NCBI GenBank assembly: GCA_963971225.1
Contig: OZ020268.1
Span: 114,544,830-114,608,829 of the forward strand
Origin: Melieria omissa
Lineage: Eukaryota; Arthropoda; Insecta; Diptera; Ulidiidae
DNA length: 64,000 nt
Direction of reading: 5' to 3'
Shown here: positions 63,424-64,000 of the stretch, one piece after another
How the letters are laid out: every line of letters starts with the position of its first letter
How positions within the stretch are numbered: position 1 is the stretch's first letter
The notes under the pieces: generated by a model
Seen by the model: only the letters and a program-made list of their open reading frames with translations
The model's database searches: none
Told to the model about the DNA's origin: nothing
Translations under genes and position numbers: made by a program

Positions 63424-64000
63424 GTGAGCATATGCGTTGCGGTTATTATCCGCTTAAAGCGATTTTCCATTAAGTGTGCGCAGCACATACATACATACAA
63501 ATGGTTCATATATACGTACGTTACAAATTGTGTATGTGTATTGGTACACATGCACACATATGCATATATATGTGTGAGTGTTGTATGTGCGTTTAAGTGT
63601 GTGATTAATGGGCAGCGCCGGCATTGCTATTGTTGCCGTTTATTTGGGCTGTCATTGTTGTTGCGACTACTGTTGCTGACATTGTTGCTGCTATTGTAAT
63701 GTGTTGTCGTGATTGTTTTTATTGGCAGTGTGCGTGTGTTGCCTTAATTTAACACTTTGACTGCCAATACATTGAACAATTACAACCAAACGATCACTAC
63801 ATAATAACACCAATAACAACACCAACAACAATAAGAACAACAACAATTTAAATGCCAGCTACAGAAAATTAAGCTCTTACATGTCGAATGTACTTATCGC
63901 TTTTTTTCTTTTGATGTTTTTAATCAGAGACCTTAAATAATTACTATCCATATTTTTTAAAATGAAAACATTTCCCCCGAAATTTGCATTGAGGAGTTTT
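63424..64000. other. Right edge; microsatellite-like and CAA/TTG-rich DNA
   Basis: ACATACATACA and TGTGTATGTG words up to about 63600, then TTGTTGCTG-type and CAACAACAA runs. No supported gene. Confidence 0.35.

Overview
The window is eukaryotic nuclear DNA from a higher fly (Brachycera). Genes are split by introns with GT/AG boundaries, core promoters are insect-like, the background is AT-rich with CAA/TTG runs, and much of the sequence is transposable elements. The conserved gene on the right reads as the fly orthologue of TMEM184A/B. The transposon mix suggests an acalyptrate such as a tephritid fruit fly, but that is an inference. There are no CRISPR arrays, rRNA genes or intact tRNA genes.

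Layout. (1) 876-1018 (-): first coding exon of an RBM12-like RRM protein; the gene runs off the left edge. (2) 2437-4140: decayed Jockey-like LINE, then a pogo-like MITE at 4845-5069. (3) 7432-18004 (+): a two-exon secreted-protein gene. It has a TATA box, a 15-nt first coding exon (MNWHI), a 9.1-kb intron and a 1.1-kb exon; the signal peptide exists only after splicing. The intron holds a TTAA element, an 830-bp palindrome, a 2.45-kb transposon of unknown family, a SINE and a nested mariner-like deletion derivative. (4) 18793-29049: Tc3-like, mariner and Tc1-like elements and MITEs, some nested. (5) 30661-31031: a probable non-coding first exon, perhaps of the TMEM184 gene. (6) 32740-47675: mostly mobile DNA, including a P-element-like transposon inside a pogo-like MITE, a piggyBac-like MITE, LINE pieces, three mariners, a Harbinger remnant and a second SINE, around a unique CAA/TTG-rich stretch at 42700-45600. 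(7) 50437-58248 (+): the TMEM184A/B orthologue (fly Tmep), with seven shared coding exons and two alternative last exons giving 399- or 477-residue proteins. (8) 58249-64000: 3' UTR and flank, microsatellites, and a possible first exon of another gene near 63316.

The three host genes show no sign of acting together. None of the transposases seen is intact. The most unusual items are the P-like element with an 8-bp target duplication, the 2.45-kb element with about eight internal copies of a CAAAAGGGCACATATCC motif and an unrecognised ORF, the long palindrome, a fold-back insertion inside a Tc3-like element, and the split signal peptide.
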